Source: an uncultured Collinsella sp. (GTDB lineage: Bacteria > Actinomycetota > Coriobacteriia > Coriobacteriales > Coriobacteriaceae). Taken from it: DNA of 23,980 nucleotides. The position numbers were made by a program, and so were the translations under genes. This document shows, piece by piece, positions 1 to 6,926 of this stretch. The DNA lies in contig CABQLI010000029.1 of assembly GCA_902464965.1 (NCBI GenBank), forward strand, positions 1 through 23,980, read 5' to 3'. The notes under the pieces are model-generated. The model ran no database searches, was not told the DNA's origin, and saw only the letters and a program-made list of their open reading frames with translations. Numbering within the stretch: position 1 is the stretch's first letter; the number at the start of each line of letters is the position of its first letter.

Positions 1-195
1 AAGCGGTCGGCGGGGCCATTGTGGCTCTTGACAGCGGATTGGGTCATATGAGCGAAAGCCCGCCAGAGCGAGCAAGGTGCCTTGAAACGAGGCGGCATTG
101 ACCTTCTGGTCATGCCGCCGAAGTTGAAAGGCAGATTGCCGCTCTGGCGGGCTTGCAGCGTCGACTGGTTACGCGGTTTGGTAAAACCGCGTAAC
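1..195. repeat. Structured inverted-repeat element, no clear gene
   Basis: No gene is convincing here. The stretch is dominated by nested inverted repeats. A perfect 15-bp pair (AAGCCCGCCAGAGCG at 56-70 with its complement at 140-154) encloses an inner hairpin, GGCGGCAT at 91-98 with ATGCCGCC at 112-119, extended by GACC/GGTC at 100-103 and 108-111. A further 12-bp hairpin lies at 168-195. Together they could fold as a multi-branched RNA on either strand. A plus-strand frame reads to a TGA at 99-101 and continues protein-like to a TAA at 192-194, so a decayed gene end is an alternative. The element may extend left of the window. Confidence 0.5.
168..195 (-). terminator. Hairpin at the end of cyuA
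   Basis: GTTACGCGGTTT (168-179) pairs perfectly with AAACCGCGTAAC (184-195) around a 4-nt loop. It begins at the stop codon of the minus-strand cysteine desulfidase gene. No U-tract follows on the minus strand, so it is either an atypical terminator, an mRNA 3'-end stabiliser, or part of the repeat element to its left. Confidence 0.4.
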
Positions 196-1514
196 TAACA
201 AACCTGGGTTTTGCCGATCATGATGTTGAGGATCTCGACGTCGGTGTCCTTCATGCCCACGCGGCCTACGTAGCCCATACTGGCGATTGTCTGCTCAACG
301 GTATCTTGGATCAGGCCCTCGCCGGCGCGGAAGCCGCGACCCTGCATGGCCATATCATGACCCAGAATCGCCGCATCGACGGCAGCCGAGATCTTGGCGG
401 CACAGCTCGCCTTGGCGCCATCGCACACGATGCCGCCCACGTTGCCGAGCGTGTTCGAAACCGTCGCGCCAATCTGCTCGCGCGTGCCACCGCACAGCCA
501 GGTAATCGCGGCGCCGGCACCGCACGCGGCGCAAATAGCACCGCAAAACGCCGAGAGCGCACCAATGTAGCTCTTGATATGTACGGCAATAAGATCGGAC
601 AGCATCACGGCGCGTACCAGGCGCTCGTGGTCGCAGCGCAGGTACTCGGCATACTCCATGACGGGCAATGCGCAGGTAATGCCCTGATTGCCCGAGCCGC
701 ACACAATGGCGACCGGCAGCGCGCAACCGTTCATGCGGGCGTCGGACCCGGCGGCCGCACGGGCACGGGCACGGCAGGCGACGTCATCGGCACGAGCGCC
801 CAACAGTGTACGACCCACCTCGGCGCCCCAAGCGTGCGCGAGGCCCTCAGCACTGATCGCGCCATTCAGCTCAATCTGACGCTCAACGGCAGCGCGGGCG
901 TCCTCAATGTCACCGTCCTCGATAAAGTCGATGATGGACTCAATGCTCATAGGGGTATCGGTGTTATCTGCCGCACGCTCGGCCACCACGCGCTCGGCGC
1001 AGGCGGCACACTCCCCCGCCGACTTGCCGCACACCGGAATACCGTCGAGGGTATGGCACGTGACGTTGGTGTGGTGGTCGGTAATCTCGACGACCGCGGT
1101 ATGGCCCCCGGCCGTGGCAGTCACCTTGATGTAGAGGTTGGGCACACCCTCGACAAGCGACACATCGCAGTAGCCGGCGTCGGCGAGGAGCTCGGTCACG
1201 CGAGCACGGTCTTCATCGTTAACGCTCTCGAGCACCTCGAGTGCGCTTTTAGCGTCGCCGCCCACGGCACCCAGCACGGCCGCGGCCTCAATACCGTGCA
1301 TACCGCCCGAGTTGGGCACGGTCACGCTCTTGACGTTCTTGATGATGTTGCCCGAGCAGGCAACATCCATATGATCGGGTTCGCAACCGAGCGTCTGACT
1401 CGCCAGCGCCGCTGCATAGGCAACGGCAATGGGCTCGGTGCAGCCGAGCGCACAGACAAGCTCGCGGTTCAAAACATCACAAAACGCGGCATCACGGATG
1501 GAATCGGTAGGCAT
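195..1514 (-). CDS. cyuA: L-cysteine desulfidase, CyuA / UPF0597 family
   Basis: This 439-residue protein matches the serine dehydratase-like UPF0597 family. Its characterised members use an oxygen-sensitive [4Fe-4S] cluster to convert L-cysteine to pyruvate, ammonia and sulfide in the cytoplasm. The family signature ALGCTEP lies at residues 22-28, so Cys25 falls where the archaeal enzyme has a cluster ligand. Other conserved cysteines are Cys281 in GITCALP and Cys324/328/331 in the SAFCGAICAACGAG stretch. GSGNQG (273-278) and SNTLGNVGGIVCDGAK (353-368) are also typical. The start is well supported: AGGAG (minus strand, 1521-1525) is 6 nt before the ATG. The gene is single and diverges from rpiB. 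The family is clear; a preference for cysteine over serine is inferred from family knowledge. Confidence 0.88.
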   Translation of the reverse strand: MPTDSIRDAAFCDVLNRELVCALGCTEPIAVAYAAALASQTLGCEPDHMDVACSGNIIKNVKSVTVPNSGGMHGIEAAAVLGAVGGDAKSALEVLESVNDEDRARVTELLADAGYCDVSLVEGVPNLYIKVTATAGGHTAVVEITDHHTNVTCHTLDGIPVCGKSAGECAACAERVVAERAADNTDTPMSIESIIDFIEDGDIEDARAAVERQIELNGAISAEGLAHAWGAEVGRTLLGARADDVACRARARAAAGSDARMNGCALPVAIVCGSGNQGITCALPVMEYAEYLRCDHERLVRAVMLSDLIAVHIKSYIGALSAFCGAICAACGAGAAITWLCGGTREQIGATVSNTLGNVGGIVCDGAKASCAAKISAAVDAAILGHDMAMQGRGFRAGEGLIQDTVEQTIASMGYVGRVGMKDTDVEILNIMIGKTQVC

Positions 1515-1673
1515 AGGTATCTCCTGCTTGCATAACGGGCTGGGCTCTCAAAAAAGTTAGCTCCTTTATTTGATAACAATGCATCAAAAACCGCAACCAT
1601 GGTTCCGGCAGACGGCGCTCAAGCGCAAACTGACGACATTCATTCACGAGAAGCCAGTCTTGTTGCCTGCTAA

Positions 1674-1724
1674 AGCGTTTGACCAAAAAACGCTCGAGCG
1701 TTTACGCAAAAGTCGCGCTATCAT
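1674..1724 (+). promoter_or_regulatory. Candidate operator/promoter of rpiB
   Basis: The heptamer AGCGTTT occurs at 1674-1680 and 1697-1703, with its reverse complement AAACGCT between them at 1688-1694. The last two form a perfect 16-bp palindrome, AAACGCTCGAGCGTTT (1688-1703). A TATCAT box (-10-like) lies at 1719-1724, about 60 nt before the rpiB start. No good -35 stands at standard spacing. The arrangement looks like a multi-site repressor or activator target, but the regulator is unknown. Confidence 0.4.
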
Positions 1725-1785
1725 GCAGTCGAACGCGGTAAACACCTTTAGCATTTGCGCCGCACAGACCAGAGAGGAACCATCC

Positions 1786-2253
1786 ATGAAGATCGGTATC
1801 GGTAACGACCACGCCGCCGTCGAGCTCAAGAACATCATTTCCGAGCACCTGAAGGAGCGCGGCTGCGAGGTCGTGAACTTTGGCACCGACACCTCCGAGA
1901 GCTTTGACTACCCCATCGCCGGCTACAAGGTGGGTAAGGCCGTTGCCAACGGCGACGTCGACCTGGGCATCCTCATCTGTGGCACCGGTGTCGGGATTAG
2001 CTTGGCTGCCAACAAGGTCGAGGGCGTACGCGCCGTTGTGTGCTCCGAGCCCTTCAGCGCCAAGCTCTCCCGCATGCACAACAATACCAACGTGCTCGCC
2101 TTTGGCGCCCGCGTCGTGGGCTCCGAGCTCGCCAAGATGATTGTCGACGAGTGGCTCGACGCCGAGTTTGAGGGCGGTCGTCACGAGCGTCGCGTTAACC
2201 TCCTCAACGAGATCGATCACACGCGCGGCCTTAAGATCGTCGACGAAGCCTAA
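1786..2253 (+). CDS. rpiB: Ribose-5-phosphate isomerase B
   Basis: The 155-residue product belongs to the RpiB/LacAB sugar-phosphate isomerase family. It interconverts ribulose 5-phosphate and ribose 5-phosphate in the non-oxidative pentose phosphate pathway. The N-terminal GIGNDHAAVELK (4-15) holds the Asp-His of the active site. Cys65 in ICGTGVGIS (64-72) matches the catalytic cysteine, and RMHNNTN (96-102) is the conserved His loop. The length is normal for the family. The chosen ATG follows AGAGG at 1773-1777. The frame is open further upstream, but that part is not family-like. The gene stands alone, with its own hairpin downstream. An allose- or galactose-6-phosphate isomerase role is possible but less likely without sugar genes nearby. 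Confidence 0.93.
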   Translation: MKIGIGNDHAAVELKNIISEHLKERGCEVVNFGTDTSESFDYPIAGYKVGKAVANGDVDLGILICGTGVGISLAANKVEGVRAVVCSEPFSAKLSRMHNNTNVLAFGARVVGSELAKMIVDEWLDAEFEGGRHERRVNLLNEIDHTRGLKIVDEA

Positions 2254-2277
2254 ACTATTCAGTGCCACAAGCTAACA

Positions 2278-2318
2278 GCAGGGGCCCGCTCGGAACACAT
2301 GTCCGAGCGGGCCCCTGC
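2278..2318 (+). terminator. Terminator-like hairpin after rpiB
   Basis: A perfect 17-bp stem (2278-2294 with 2302-2318) has a 7-nt loop, 24 nt after the rpiB stop. The downstream T-run is short (ATAGATTTT), so the strength rests mainly on the GC-rich stem. Confidence 0.6.
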
Positions 2319-2332
2319 ATAGATTTTGGAAT

Positions 2333-2366
2333 AAAAGGGCGCCGCGGATGGAGTTCCGCGGCGCCC
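2333..2366 (-). terminator. Rho-independent terminator of ndk
   Basis: GGGCGCCGCGGA (2337-2348) pairs with TCCGCGGCGCCC (2355-2366), a perfect 12-bp stem with a 6-nt loop. On the minus strand it is followed by TTTTATT. It lies 39 nt beyond the ndk stop. Confidence 0.75.
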
Positions 2367-2404
2367 AAGCCACACGCTAACAGCTTTAAGGAGTCAAAGC
2401 TGGT

Positions 2405-2809
2405 TTAGCCAAAGAAGCGCTTGATCTCAATCTCGGCGTTCTCCAGGCAGTCGGAGCCGTGGATCACGTTGGCGTTGACATCGACGGCAAAGTCGCCGCG
2501 GATGGTACCAGGAGCAGCCTCAAGCGGGTTGGTAGCGCCCATGAGGGTGCGCATCTTAGCAACAGCGGAGAGACCGGAAACGACCATCTTGACGACCGGA
2601 CCGCTCGTCATAAAGTCGCAGAGACCGCCAAAGAAGGGCTTGTCGGCCAGATGGGCGTAGTGCTCCTCGACGGTAGCGCGCTCGAGCGTGGTCATCTCCA
2701 TGCGCTCGATGACAAGGCCGCTGCGCTCAATGCGAGCAACGATCTCGCCGATCTTGCGGTCGCGTACGGCGTCGGGCTTAATCATGATGAAGGTCTTCTC
2801 GATAGCCAT
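2405..2809 (-). CDS. ndk: Nucleoside-diphosphate kinase
   Basis: This 134-residue protein is a complete NDP kinase, which transfers the gamma-phosphate of ATP to NDPs through a phosphohistidine. FIMIKPDAV (7-15) carries the conserved Lys11, and NVIHGSD (114-120) holds the catalytic His117. The family length is about 130-150 residues. An AAAGG-type ribosome site lies in minus-strand 2818-2823, about 8 nt before the ATG. It is downstream of argH on the same strand but separated by 384 bp and a terminator, so it is probably its own transcription unit. Confidence 0.95.
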   Translation of the reverse strand: MAIEKTFIMIKPDAVRDRKIGEIVARIERSGLVIERMEMTTLERATVEEHYAHLADKPFFGGLCDFMTSGPVVKMVVSGLSAVAKMRTLMGATNPLEAAPGTIRGDFAVDVNANVIHGSDCLENAEIEIKRFFG

Positions 2810-3193
2810 AAAAGTAGCCTTTCAAGTAGGTTCGCGCGTGCCCAAGTCCCATTCCGGCACCCGCCTGGACTGCATCGTAACAGAGTTTTAGCTGCAGTTA
2901 AACAAAAAGCTGTTTATTGAAACGTTGCAATTTATTAAAGCGCTCCATATGTGTCACTTCTGTTTCGAAGCCCGATTAGAGCACCATCCGACCGCCCATC
3001 AACCGCATCGAACAGAGCAGGCGGTCGGTTGCCGCCCGCGAACGTACCCCTTCACAACCTGCCCAAAGGTCCTACAGAAGTTCTCGACAAGCCCCTCCCC
3101 CATAGCAACAAAATACGGGCGCCCACATCAGCAGGCGCCCGTAAAGTGAAAACGATTTATCAATAAATGGCCAAAACGGCTTCAGCCAAATCC
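2810..3193. other. Intergenic region between argH end and ndk
   Basis: I see no gene in these 384 bp. Reading frames present have no credible ribosome sites or protein-like composition. It must hold the ndk promoter (minus strand) and contains the argH terminator at its right end. A 9-bp inverted repeat, CCGACCGCC at 2988-2996 and GGCGGTCGG at 3020-3028, spans 23 nt and could be a leader hairpin or regulator site. Confidence 0.5.
3110..3143 (-). terminator. Rho-independent terminator of argH
   Basis: TACGGGCGCC (3114-3123) pairs with GGCGCCCGTA (3134-3143). On the minus strand the stem is followed by TTTTGTTG. It is about 50 nt beyond the argH stop. Confidence 0.75.
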
Positions 3194-4624
3194 CTACTTT
3201 ACCCCGTGGCCCATCTCGACGACCTTAGTCAGTGACCCAAACACACCCTCGTCAGTCACGAGCTGTGCCTCGGCGCGCTCAAGCTGCACGGCAACGGCGG
3301 CAGGGGCGGTGCCGCCCTCGGTCGTACGCGCGGCGACAATCGACGGGATGTCGAGCGCCTCGGTAATGTCGCGCTCAAAGAGCGGGCTTGCCTCCTGGAA
3401 CACCTCAAACGGCAGGTCCTCAAGATTGCAGCCGCACTTCTCACACATCAGAACCAGATGCCCCACCACGGCATGAGCCTCGCGGAACGGCAGACCACGC
3501 TTAGCCAGGTAATCGGCAACATCGGTGGCGGCAAGGTGACCCACGCCGCACTCGCGCGCCATGGCATCCTCGTTGACGGCCCAAGTCGAAATCATACCGG
3601 CCATAACCGACAGGCACTGCATGAGCGTATGGGCGGTATCGAGCGCGCCCTCCTTGTCCTCCTGCAAATCCTTGTTATAAGCAAGCGGCAGGCCCTTCAT
3701 GGTCACGAGCAGCTGCACCAGGTTGCCATACACACGGCCGCTCTTGCCGCGAATAAGCTCGGCAAAGTCGGGATTCTTCTTCTGCGGCATGATAGACGAG
3801 CCGGTGGAGTAGGAGTCTGAAAGCGTGATAAAGCCAAATTCGGAGCTCGACCACAGCACGATCTCCTCGGAAAGACGCGACAGGTGCATGGCCATGACGG
3901 AGCCGGCGTAATGCAGATCGAGCAGGAAATCACGGTCGGAAACCGCATCGAGCGAGTTGGGAATCACGCCCGCAAAACCAAGTTCGGCAGCCGTCATCTG
4001 GCGATCGAGCGGATAGCTCGTACCGGCAAGCGCGGCAGCACCCAGCGGGCAGTTGTCGGCGGCATCAAAGGCGGCCTTCAGGCGCGTAAAGTCGCGCGCG
4101 AACATCCAGGAATACGCCAGCAGATGATGCGACAGCAGCACGGGCTGAGCGTGCTGCATGTGCGTGTAGCCCGGCAGAATCACCTTGTCGTACTTCTTGG
4201 CCGCATCCACCAGCACATGGCGCAGCTCAAGATTGGCCTCCATGAGCTCCTTGGCCAGCGCCTTGACGCCCAGGCGTGTGTCGGTCGCCACCTGGTCGTT
4301 GCGCGAACGTCCGGTATGCAAGCGCTTACCGGCCTCGCCGATGCGACGCGTCAGCTCGCTCTCGATAGACATATGAATGTCTTCGTCGTTGATGTCGAAG
4401 GTGAAGTTGCCGGCATCGATATCCTGTTCGATTACGGTCAGGCCTTTGGCAATCGCCTGCTCGTCCTCAGCACTGATGATGCCCTGGGCCGCCAGCATTT
4501 TGGCATGCGCCTTAGAGCCGGCGATATCCTGCTTATAGAGATGTTTGTCGACCGGCAACGACGCGCCAAATTCCTGCGTGACCTCGGCCACGCCTGCCTC
4601 AAAACGACCGCCCCAAAGAGCCAT
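3194..4624 (-). CDS. argH: Argininosuccinate lyase
   Basis: The 476-residue product is argininosuccinate lyase, which cleaves argininosuccinate into arginine and fumarate, the last step of arginine synthesis. It starts with the family hallmark MALWGGRF. TGRSRNDQ (104-111), THMQHAQP (154-161) and the fumarase/ASL signature GSSIMPQKKNP (275-285), containing the catalytic serine loop, are all present. The frame is open about 25 codons further upstream. I chose the internal ATG at 4622-4624 because homologous sequence begins there and a purine-rich site (GGAGAAAGGGGAC) precedes it. argG lies upstream on the same strand, with a small ORF between them. Confidence 0.95.
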   Translation of the reverse strand: MALWGGRFEAGVAEVTQEFGASLPVDKHLYKQDIAGSKAHAKMLAAQGIISAEDEQAIAKGLTVIEQDIDAGNFTFDINDEDIHMSIESELTRRIGEAGKRLHTGRSRNDQVATDTRLGVKALAKELMEANLELRHVLVDAAKKYDKVILPGYTHMQHAQPVLLSHHLLAYSWMFARDFTRLKAAFDAADNCPLGAAALAGTSYPLDRQMTAAELGFAGVIPNSLDAVSDRDFLLDLHYAGSVMAMHLSRLSEEIVLWSSSEFGFITLSDSYSTGSSIMPQKKNPDFAELIRGKSGRVYGNLVQLLVTMKGLPLAYNKDLQEDKEGALDTAHTLMQCLSVMAGMISTWAVNEDAMARECGVGHLAATDVADYLAKRGLPFREAHAVVGHLVLMCEKCGCNLEDLPFEVFQEASPLFERDITEALDIPSIVAARTTEGGTAPAAVAVQLERAEAQLVTDEGVFGSLTKVVEMGHGVK

Positions 4625-4742
4625 GGAACCGTCCCCTTTCTCCAAATACCAAAACAAGCGCCCAAAGCAATGCGCCATATCGCTAAAGCGATTTTTCAAC
4701 CGCTAGTTTTACACATTCCCAACCGTGTGCGGAGCCATGTAG

Positions 4743-4913
4743 CTAATTTGCAAAGAAGTGACGCGCCATGCACTTGGCGCCCAACGTCTCCCTCCGGATG
4801 TTGCCCTGCGAACCATCGATCCAGGCCTTTAGGCTCATAGGAACGTCCTCGACCTTTGCAGCATCGAACTCGGGCGCGAGGGCAAGTAAAGCATGCGCGA
4901 AAGCATTGAACAT
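4743..4913 (-). CDS. Small hypothetical protein between argG and argH
   Basis: A 56-codon ORF starts MFNAFAHALLALAPEFDAAK and ends CMARHFFAN. Its ATG has a strong ribosome site, GAGGAG, 8 nt upstream on the minus strand. The reading looks like protein: a hydrophobic N-terminal helix, then a mixed charged segment with W, G and RR. There is one cysteine, and no signal peptide or membrane helix is clear. I recognise no family. It sits after the argG terminator hairpin and 118 bp before argH. A TATATATA run just upstream may be its own -10. It could be a conserved small protein or an artefact of open GC-rich sequence; the ribosome site favours the former. Confidence 0.6.
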   Translation of the reverse strand: MFNAFAHALLALAPEFDAAKVEDVPMSLKAWIDGSQGNIRRETLGAKCMARHFFAN

Positions 4914-4963
4914 AATGGATACTCCTCATATATATAGGCGCAGAGCCGCCAAATTGATAGAAG

Positions 4964-4993
4964 GAGCCCCGCCGGACAACCCCGGCGGGGCTC
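4964..4993 (-). terminator. Hairpin downstream of argG
   Basis: GAGCCCCGCCGG (4964-4975) pairs perfectly with CCGGCGGGGCTC (4982-4993) around a 6-nt loop. On the minus strand the tail is CTTCTATC, only weakly U-rich. It lies about 150 nt past the argG stop and before the small ORF. A smaller stem at 5104-5131 (GTATC/GATAC with a CGCG core) is closer to argG. No other gene is visible in 4994-5146. Confidence 0.55.
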
Positions 4994-5146
4994 GGACTCA
5001 GCCGCAGACGCGGCATCATATATGCGGGCGGAACGTAGGGGCCACCGATGTTAAGAAGTGTCAGCAAGCATAACGAAAGGTAGGGACCCCGTGCGCCCGT
5101 TATGTATCACGCGGATGGGCCGCGCGGATACCAAGGGAAGGAGGCG

Positions 5147-6373
5147 CTAGGCCTGGGCGGCAGCAGAGCTGGGGCCCTGGACCTTTGCCCACGTCTTGAG
5201 CGACAGCGTATCGATCTCGATAAAGCCGGCGCTGGCCTTCTCGTCAAACGTGGTGTCGCGGTCGTAGGTAGCCAGACCGTAGTCGTAGAGGCTGAAGGGG
5301 CTCTTGCGGCCGACGACATGGCAGTTGCCCTTAAAGAACTTCAGACGGACAGTGCCGGTCACGAACTTTTGCGTGTCGGCCATAAAGGCATCGAGCGCGT
5401 TTTTGAGCGGGCTGTACCACTGGCCGTTGTACACGGCGGTGGCCCAATCCTGCTCGAGCTTGATCTTGGTCTTGAGCAGGTCGCCCTCGACGCAGATGTC
5501 CTCGAGCGCCTTGTGGGCGGTGATGAGCGTCAGGGCGCCGGGAACCTCGTAGCACTCGCGGCTCTTAAGGCCCACCAGGCGATCCTCGACCAGATCGAGA
5601 CGGCCAAAGCCATTGTCGCCGGAGATCTTGTTGAGGGCGATGACGATCTCAGAGAGCTTCATCTTCTTGCCGTCGACGGCGACGGGCTTGCCGGCCTCAA
5701 ACTCAATCTCGGTGTAGGTCGGGGTGTCCGGGGTGTCCTCGGGATTCTTGGTCATAACCCAAGCGTCGTCGAGCGGCTCATTCCAGGGATCCTCCAGGTG
5801 ACCGCACTCAATGGCACGACCCCACAGGTTGTCGTCGATGGAGTAGGGGTTGTCGTTGGCACCCTCGGGAACCGGCACGTTGTGGGCGTGGGCATAGGCG
5901 ACCTCGTCGGGGCGACACTTCAGGTCCCACTCGCGAACCGGGGCGATAACCTTGAGCTCGGGGTCGAGGGCCTTGACGGCGGCCTCAAAACGGACCTGGT
6001 CGTTGCCCTTGCCGGTGCAGCCGTGGGCGACGTAGGTCGCGCCAAACTCGTGGGCGACCTCAACAAGCTTCTTGGCAAGCAGCGGGCGAGACAGGGCGGA
6101 GAGCAGCGGATACTTGTTCTCGTACATGGAGTTTGCTGCAATGGCTTTGGTCAGGAACTCATCGGAGAACTCGTCGCGCAGGTCGAGCACCTGGCAATCG
6201 AGAACGCCCAGGTCGAGCGCCTTCTGCTTCTTGGCATCCAGTCCGGTCTCTTCCTGGCCCACGTTGCCGCAGACACAAACGACATCGAGATTCTTCTCGT
6301 CCTGGAGCCACTTGACACATACGGATGTATCAAGACCACCGGAATATGCGAGAACGACTTTTTCCTTGCTCAT
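5147..6373 (-). CDS. argG: Argininosuccinate synthase
   Basis: This 408-residue protein is argininosuccinate synthase, which joins citrulline and aspartate with ATP cleavage to AMP and PPi. The PP-loop SGGLDTS is at residues 11-17. The conserved VAHGCTGKGNDQVRFE segment follows in the first third. The length is typical. The start MSKEKVVLAYSGG is supported by an AAGGA site 8 nt before the ATG; the frame is open 17 codons further upstream, but that reading has no ribosome site. It is the first gene of the argG to argH block. The long 5' leader encodes an Arg-rich peptide followed by an intrinsic terminator, so expression is probably set by arginine supply (see the leader entries). Confidence 0.95.
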   Translation of the reverse strand: MSKEKVVLAYSGGLDTSVCVKWLQDEKNLDVVCVCGNVGQEETGLDAKKQKALDLGVLDCQVLDLRDEFSDEFLTKAIAANSMYENKYPLLSALSRPLLAKKLVEVAHEFGATYVAHGCTGKGNDQVRFEAAVKALDPELKVIAPVREWDLKCRPDEVAYAHAHNVPVPEGANDNPYSIDDNLWGRAIECGHLEDPWNEPLDDAWVMTKNPEDTPDTPTYTEIEFEAGKPVAVDGKKMKLSEIVIALNKISGDNGFGRLDLVEDRLVGLKSRECYEVPGALTLITAHKALEDICVEGDLLKTKIKLEQDWATAVYNGQWYSPLKNALDAFMADTQKFVTGTVRLKFFKGNCHVVGRKSPFSLYDYGLATYDRDTTFDEKASAGFIEIDTLSLKTWAKVQGPSSAAAQA

Positions 6374-6423
6374 GGCTGTTTCCTTTCGCCCTTGGTAGCT
6401 AGTTAGAACATCGGTCAGTTGCA

Positions 6424-6538
6424 AGTCATTTCGAGGTCAAAAACCGTGCAATATCAGGTTAAATAGCAAAAAGCAGCACAACATGCCCTAGAAACATGCG
6501 TCTATGTCGTGCTAAAACCCAACGACCTCAAAATGACT
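6424..6538. repeat. 115-bp imperfect inverted repeat in the argG leader
   Basis: AGTCATTTCGAGGTC (6424-6438) and GACCTCAAAATGACT (6524-6538) are complementary at 14 of 15 positions and enclose the candidate leader terminator. In argG RNA the repeat would form a long outer stem around it. No target-site duplication is apparent at the ends, so a small mobile hairpin element is possible but not shown. Confidence 0.6.
6465..6513 (-). terminator. Candidate attenuator terminator of argG
   Basis: On the minus strand AGCACGACAT (6504-6513) pairs with ATGTTGTGCT (6475-6484), 10 bp including one G-U pair. It is followed directly by GCTTTTTGC, a five-U run (6468-6472). It lies 65 nt after the stop of the Arg-rich leader ORF and 91 nt before the argG ATG, the usual place for an attenuator. 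The 19-nt loop contains AGACG. That can pair with CGTCT just after the leader stop, a possible antiterminator interaction. Confidence 0.6.
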
Positions 6539-6577
6539 CTGTTGAGGCAATTCGCCCCATGCGGACAGAGACGATTG

Positions 6578-6652
6578 CTATCGTCGTCGGGAAATTGCGC
6601 GCTGGCGTCGGATGGCATTGTCTGCAGTGGTGATGATCTTTAGGAACTGCAT
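6578..6652 (-). CDS. Putative arginine leader peptide of argG
   Basis: A 24-codon ORF, too short for ordinary gene calling, starts MQFLKIITTADNAI. Its residues 15-24 are RRQRAISRRR, so six of the last ten codons are Arg, ending CGA CGA CGA TAG. The ribosome site is excellent: AAAGGAG with 6 nt between GGAG and ATG. A stem (GACGAT 6570-6575 with ATCGTC 6580-6585) overlaps the last Arg codons and the stop, and a terminator-like hairpin follows before argG. This is the layout of amino-acid leader peptides such as those of his or trp. I infer that stalling on Arg codons when arginyl-tRNA is scarce lets RNA polymerase read into argG. No experiment is implied. Confidence 0.7.
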   Translation of the reverse strand: MQFLKIITTADNAIRRQRAISRRR

Positions 6653-6926
6653 CTGCCTCTCCTTTCACGTATCGCCGGGCGCAATTCAAATATCGCAAAC
6701 GGTACCTTTTCCTCGGTAAGCGGTTGTTTTTCCGTCTCCGTTTTCGATGGTCGCTATATTACGCTAAAGTGCCCGCAGCACAAGCGACAAATTCAAATTT
6801 CTGAAAAGTTTTTTCATTACTTTGTGAAGCGTGGTGCAAATACGCTCCGTTCCTGCGAAAATACGCCCGACTACGAATTGATGGTTATAACGTCTGAAAC
6901 AATCTCGAAACGAAAGGCTCGCTTTT
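6653..6926. promoter_or_regulatory. Divergent promoter region, argG leader / HAD gene
   Basis: No gene is seen. This AT-richer stretch must hold the promoter for the argG leader (minus) and that for the HAD phosphatase (plus). I cannot pick a convincing -35/-10 pair on either strand. TATAAC at 6886-6891 is a possible plus-strand -10 with a poor -35. Confidence 0.4.

Noticed and set aside
306..1535. Long plus-strand frame of 409 codons opposite the cysteine desulfidase gene
   Set aside because: It is the GC-rich antisense shadow of a clearly conserved gene, with no ribosome site or family resemblance.
2810..3193. Possible small RNA or tRNA between argH and ndk
   Set aside because: No cloverleaf, CCA end or T-loop motif; only a terminator and one short inverted repeat are visible.
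4679..4692. ATCGCT/AGCGAT inverted repeat upstream of argH as an arginine-repressor box
   Set aside because: It does not resemble the ArgR consensus and is too short to call a specific operator.
4696..5067. Minus-strand 123-codon frame downstream of argG
   Set aside because: It overlaps the well-supported 56-codon ORF in another frame, crosses the argG hairpin, and its Cys/Arg-rich reading is not protein-like.
5102..6406. Plus-strand 434-codon frame over argG
   Set aside because: Antisense shadow; composition (Gly/Val/Leu/Asp monotony) is that of complemented coding sequence.
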